DNA from: Anaerolineaceae bacterium UBA6107
GTDB lineage: Bacteria > Chloroflexota > Anaerolineae > Anaerolineales > Anaerolineaceae
Direction: 5' to 3'
Assembly: GCA_002428455.1 (NCBI GenBank)
Contig: DIWL01000010.1
Location: 1 to 33,557, forward strand
DNA length: 33,557 bases
Shown: positions 31,104-33,557 of the stretch, one piece after another
Numbering within the stretch: the first letter of the stretch is position 1
Layout of the letters: the number at the start of each line of letters is the position of its first letter
Made by a program: the position numbers and the translations under genes
Notes under the pieces: model-generated
Seen by the model: only the letters and a program-made list of their open reading frames with translations
Databases searched by the model: none
What the model was told of the DNA's origin: nothing

Positions 31104-31223
31104 GGTCATTCTCCCTTCTGAATACTGCAATACACGGCGGATGTGGATTCGTTGCAACCGTCCCTTTATGATTGCAATCTTTATGCCATTTTTCACTTCG
31201 CGGCGCGATCAGGTTTCTTAAGG

Positions 31224-31229
31224 TAAAAT
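31224..31229 (+). promoter_or_regulatory. Possible -10 box of rnz
   Basis: TAAAAT within the 154-bp divergent region between the adenosine-kinase-family gene and rnz. No clear -35 box; the rest of the divergent region shows no gene. Confidence 0.35.
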
Positions 31230-31257
31230 AGAGAGGCATTTTGAAAGGACGCCGCCA

Positions 31258-32178
31258 TTGTTCGAGATCATCTTCCTCGGTACCTCCGCCTCAGCCCCAT
31301 CCCCCAAGCGCAACCTCCCCGCCTACCTGGTGCAGCACGATGAATACCGCTTCCTGGTGGATTGCGGCGAGGGCACCCAGCGCCAGATCCTGCAGTCCGG
31401 CATCGGCTTCAAGCGCCTCAACCGCATCCTCATCACCCACGGTCACCTCGATCACATCCTCGGATTGGGCGGCCTGCTCTCCACCTTCATGCGCTGGGAA
31501 AGCATCGACAACCTGGAGATCTACGGCGGTGCCAGCGCCCTTGAACGCATCAGCGACCTCATTCACGGGGTGGTGCTGCGCGGCGCCAAGGCGCCCATGC
31601 CCGTTTCCCTCATCCCGGTCAAGCCCGGCCTGATCTTCGACGCCCCCGATTTCACCGTCAGCGCCTTCCCGGTCAGCCACCGCGGACCCGACTGTTACGG
31701 CTATCTCTTCGAAGAGAAAGGCCGCCAGCCCTTCCTGCCCGATAAAGCAGAAGCCCTCGGCGTCCCGCCCGGACCCCTCTACGGCAAACTTGTCAAAGGC
31801 GAGAGCATCACCCTCGCGGATGGCAGCGTGGTCACCCCCGACATGGTCACCGGCGAGTTCCGCCCCGGCACCCGCCTCGCCGCCATCGGCGACCTCGGCG
31901 AGACAGACAGCCTGGTGGACCTGCTGAACGGCGTGGATGGTCTCGTCATCGAGTCCACCTACCTGGAGGAGGAGCGCGAGATGGCCAGGCAGTTTGCGCA
32001 TCTCACCGCGCGCCAGGCCGCCGAGTTCGCGCGCCAGATCGGCGCCGGCAAGCTCATGCTCACCCACCTCAGCCGCCGCTACCGCGATAAGGACGTGCTG
32101 GCTGAAGCACGCCAGACCTTCGAGAACGTCTCCGTCGCCCGCGATTTCGACACCTTCACCATCCGCAAAGAAGCCTGA
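31258..32178 (+). CDS. rnz: Ribonuclease Z
   Basis: A 306-residue metallo-beta-lactamase-fold endonuclease that trims tRNA 3' ends. It starts MFEIIFLGTSASAPSP, the standard RNase Z opening, and has the metal motif THGHLDH (His61, His63, Asp65, His66), further ligands in FPVSHRG, AIGDLGETD and LTHLSRRY, and a flexible-arm-like region around KGESITLADG. The start is TTG 31258: the canonical N-terminus begins there, with AAAGGA 9 nt upstream and no ATG nearby. The TTG start may keep expression low. Confidence 0.93.
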   Translation: MFEIIFLGTSASAPSPKRNLPAYLVQHDEYRFLVDCGEGTQRQILQSGIGFKRLNRILITHGHLDHILGLGGLLSTFMRWESIDNLEIYGGASALERISDLIHGVVLRGAKAPMPVSLIPVKPGLIFDAPDFTVSAFPVSHRGPDCYGYLFEEKGRQPFLPDKAEALGVPPGPLYGKLVKGESITLADGSVVTPDMVTGEFRPGTRLAAIGDLGETDSLVDLLNGVDGLVIESTYLEEEREMARQFAHLTARQAAEFARQIGAGKLMLTHLSRRYRDKDVLAEARQTFENVSVARDFDTFTIRKEA

Positions 32179-32295
32179 TCACCCGTACCCCCGCCCGCTA
32201 AAACTCGCGCCTGTTATTGATATACATGCAGCCTGTTTTATGGTATTCTTAAAAGTGCGAAGATCCAAGCGTTTCCATTTTTCATTGCCATCATC

Positions 32296-32391
32296 ATGAT
32301 CATTATTTGGGGATTCTTTTTCGCTACCCTCCTTTTTTATCCTGCCTGGACCTCCGGGGTCGCCTTACATCATGAGTCCTCTTACCGGTAA
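32296..32391 (+). CDS. Possible small hydrophobic peptide, 31 aa
   Basis: ATG 32296 opens a 31-residue frame (MIIIWGFFFATLLFYPAW at its start), essentially one membrane segment, that ends 20 bp inside the next gene. It has no clear Shine-Dalgarno, and the hydrophobic run continues upstream of the ATG in frame. It could be a leader that couples translation of the next gene, a remnant, or chance. Confidence 0.2.
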   Translation: MIIIWGFFFATLLFYPAWTSGVALHHESSYR

Positions 32392-33178
32392 AACTACCCC
32401 AACCAACCCGCCATCCGGGCCTTTTTCCTATACCTGCCCCCACCTCGGCATGCTGGATGACCCCAGCACCGTCACGCTCTTCCCGTCCGACGCCAATTTC
32501 TGCGCTTACTCCCACCAGCCCGCCGTCCCCAACTACGCGCACCAGTCCACCTACTGCCTCACGCAGAACTACGTCAAATGCCCGATGAGAGAAGGCATCG
32601 CCCCTGACCGCATGCCCGCCAAGATGCGCTGGAACCGCTACCCCGGTTTCAACCGCGCGGCTTTCATTAAAGGAGCCCTCGGCGGCGCGACGGCTCTCCT
32701 GGTCGCGCTCTTCTTCATCCTGTGGATGCCCGGTATCATCTCGGATGCGCTGCTCACGCTCGCGCCCACCAGCGCCTCAGGCGGCAACTGGCCCACCCTC
32801 ACCCCCAGCCTCACCTCCATGCACACCGCCACGCACACCAGCACCTCCACTGACAGCCCCGCCCCGCGCCGCACCGCCACCTCGCGCCCCTCCGCCACCG
32901 CATCCTCCACCGCCACCGGAACGCTACCCCCCACCGCCGCCCCCACGCGCTACCGCTCACCCACCGCCACCTTCACCAATACCCCGCCGCCCTACAACCC
33001 GCCCGCGCCTACGGCCGTCCCCACCAAACGCCCCAACACCGCCGTGCCCCCCACGTCCACACCGGTACCCCCCACCGCCACCAACACCGAGGTGCCAATC
33101 CCCACCGATCCCCTGGTTCCCGCCACGCCGCTCGTCCCCACCGCTTCACCTACACCTAAACCCACCAAGATCAACTGA
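32372..33178 (+). CDS. Cys/His-module, single-TM, Thr/Pro-rich-tail protein
   Basis: A 268-residue protein in three parts. Residues 1-75 hold a Cys/His pattern: TCPHLGMLDDP, NFCAYSHQP, HQSTYCLTQNYVKCPM (Cys22, Cys44, Cys62, Cys70). I recall this pattern in many Chloroflexota proteins, often fused to LysM or other envelope domains; it may bind zinc or form disulfides. One membrane helix (about 103-122) follows, then a ~140-residue tail of Thr, Pro, Ser and Ala without Cys, typical of a surface stalk. With a cytoplasmic N-terminus the Cys/His module would lie inside the cell. No clear Shine-Dalgarno; the start lies within a small hydrophobic frame. Function unknown. Confidence 0.72.
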   Translation: MSPLTGKTTPTNPPSGPFSYTCPHLGMLDDPSTVTLFPSDANFCAYSHQPAVPNYAHQSTYCLTQNYVKCPMREGIAPDRMPAKMRWNRYPGFNRAAFIKGALGGATALLVALFFILWMPGIISDALLTLAPTSASGGNWPTLTPSLTSMHTATHTSTSTDSPAPRRTATSRPSATASSTATGTLPPTAAPTRYRSPTATFTNTPPPYNPPAPTAVPTKRPNTAVPPTSTPVPPTATNTEVPIPTDPLVPATPLVPTASPTPKPTKIN

Positions 33179-33284
33179 TCCTCCCTGCTGTGACTTTCCT
33201 CCCCCCGCGCATGTGACCCGCGGTATTTGACATCACCCCGCACCCGTGATAAACTGTTTTCAATTAAATAGCCCTAACACGGCA

Positions 33285-33385
33285 CTTCTATCCAGAGAGG
33301 CGGAGGGACCGGCCCGATGATGCCTCGGCAACCAATCACTTGATATGGTGCCAATTCCGGCAGTAAAGGATCTGGAAGATAGAGG
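33285..33385 (+). ncRNA. SAM-I (S-box) riboswitch
   Basis: The conserved core is present: AGAGAGGCGGAGGGACCGGC, then CCGATGATGCCTCGGCAACC (the K-turn and P2/P3 strand), GGTGCCAATTCC, and a closing helix P1 formed by 33285-33292 with 33378-33385. It binds S-adenosylmethionine and lies directly ahead of metK, the enzyme that makes SAM, so feedback repression is expected. Confidence 0.95.
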
Positions 33386-33435
33386 GCAGCCGAACGCGAT
33401 CTTGCCCCTCGAGTTTACCGGTGCGGGCAATTCTT
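33384..33435 (+). terminator. Riboswitch expression platform with competing hairpins
   Basis: TTGCCC (33402-33407) can pair with GGGCAA (33425-33430), followed by TTCTTT, a terminator-like form. Alternatively GGGCA (33384-33388), next to P1, can pair with TGCCC (33403-33407). The first base pair of that helix overlaps P1, so SAM binding would favour the terminator. Confidence 0.55.
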
Positions 33436-33455
33436 TATTAAAAGGAGACTTATCA

Positions 33456-33557
33456 ATGTCAGCCAGCTCTTTCATGGACAGCCCCAGCTTCAAATTTACC
33501 TCCGAGTCGGTCACCGAAGGCCACCCCGATAAACTGTGTGACCTCGTCAGCGACTCC
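33456..33557 (+). CDS. metK: S-adenosylmethionine synthetase, 5' part only
   Basis: The first 34 codons of metK, cut by the window end. After MSASSFMDSPSFKF comes TSESVTEGHPDKLCDLVSDS, the conserved N-terminus with the ATP-binding histidine in EGHPDK. The enzyme joins methionine and ATP to give SAM. AAGGAG (33442-33446) precedes the ATG. A SAM-I riboswitch controls it. SAM is the donor for the many methyltransferases in this window, though metK is not linked to them in an operon. Confidence 0.95.
   Translation, partial: MSASSFMDSPSFKFTSESVTEGHPDKLCDLVSDS

Overview
The window looks like a chromosomal segment of a Chloroflexota bacterium, most likely Anaerolineae or a close relative. The evidence is a Cys/His-rich N-terminal module fused to a Thr/Pro-rich tail (32372-33178), a lipoprotein with a long Thr/Pro/Glu linker, native RmtB-like 16S rRNA methyltransferases, a DsrE2/DsrC-like sulfur module and some start codons directly behind a -10 box. 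This placement rests on recognised protein families, not on a marker gene tree. No transposase, integrase, CRISPR array, rRNA or intact tRNA was seen.

Layout. 1-440 is non-coding: two tandem copies of a ~190-bp hairpin-rich unit, 251 bp apart, with tRNA T-arm-like pieces. A TupA-like ATP-grasp gene follows. 1748-4400 is a sulfur operon: ArsR-type regulator, sulfide:quinone reductase-like flavoprotein, single-cysteine DsrC/TusE-like protein and DsrE2-like protein, closed by a terminator. An LCP-family gene (4463, apparently leaderless) and a convergent membrane protein come next.

6065-11839 is a lipid-type operon: a FadR-like regulator with an operator matching the E. coli FadR consensus, GlpD, an alkyl-DHAP-synthase-like flavoprotein and an FGGY kinase, with a strong terminator. 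It is followed by a GH5_12-like (glucosylceramide/steryl-glucoside type) hydrolase, a fatty-acid-2-hydroxylase-like protein, an alpha/beta hydrolase and an MFS transporter.

16655-23852 is dominated by RNA modification. DUF1801, DUF3052, a divergent tRNA-guanine transglycosylase, two tandem RmtB/FmrO-like 16S rRNA methyltransferases (one canonical, one diverged) and an RsmF-like m5C methyltransferase form one tightly overlapping operon. RsmE, a YhhQ queuosine-precursor transporter and RsmI are adjacent. The reference targets of RsmI, Rmt, RsmF and RsmE (C1402, G1405, C1407, U1498) all lie at the ribosomal decoding centre.

23900-33557 holds two orphan OmpR-type response regulators, lipA, a minus-strand block (nucleoside phosphorylase; AlkD-like gene interrupted by one TGA at a Trp position; beta-class DNA methyltransferase; YjbQ; lipoprotein; adenosine-specific kinase), RNase Z, the Cys/His-module membrane protein, and a SAM-I riboswitch ahead of metK, which is cut by the window end.
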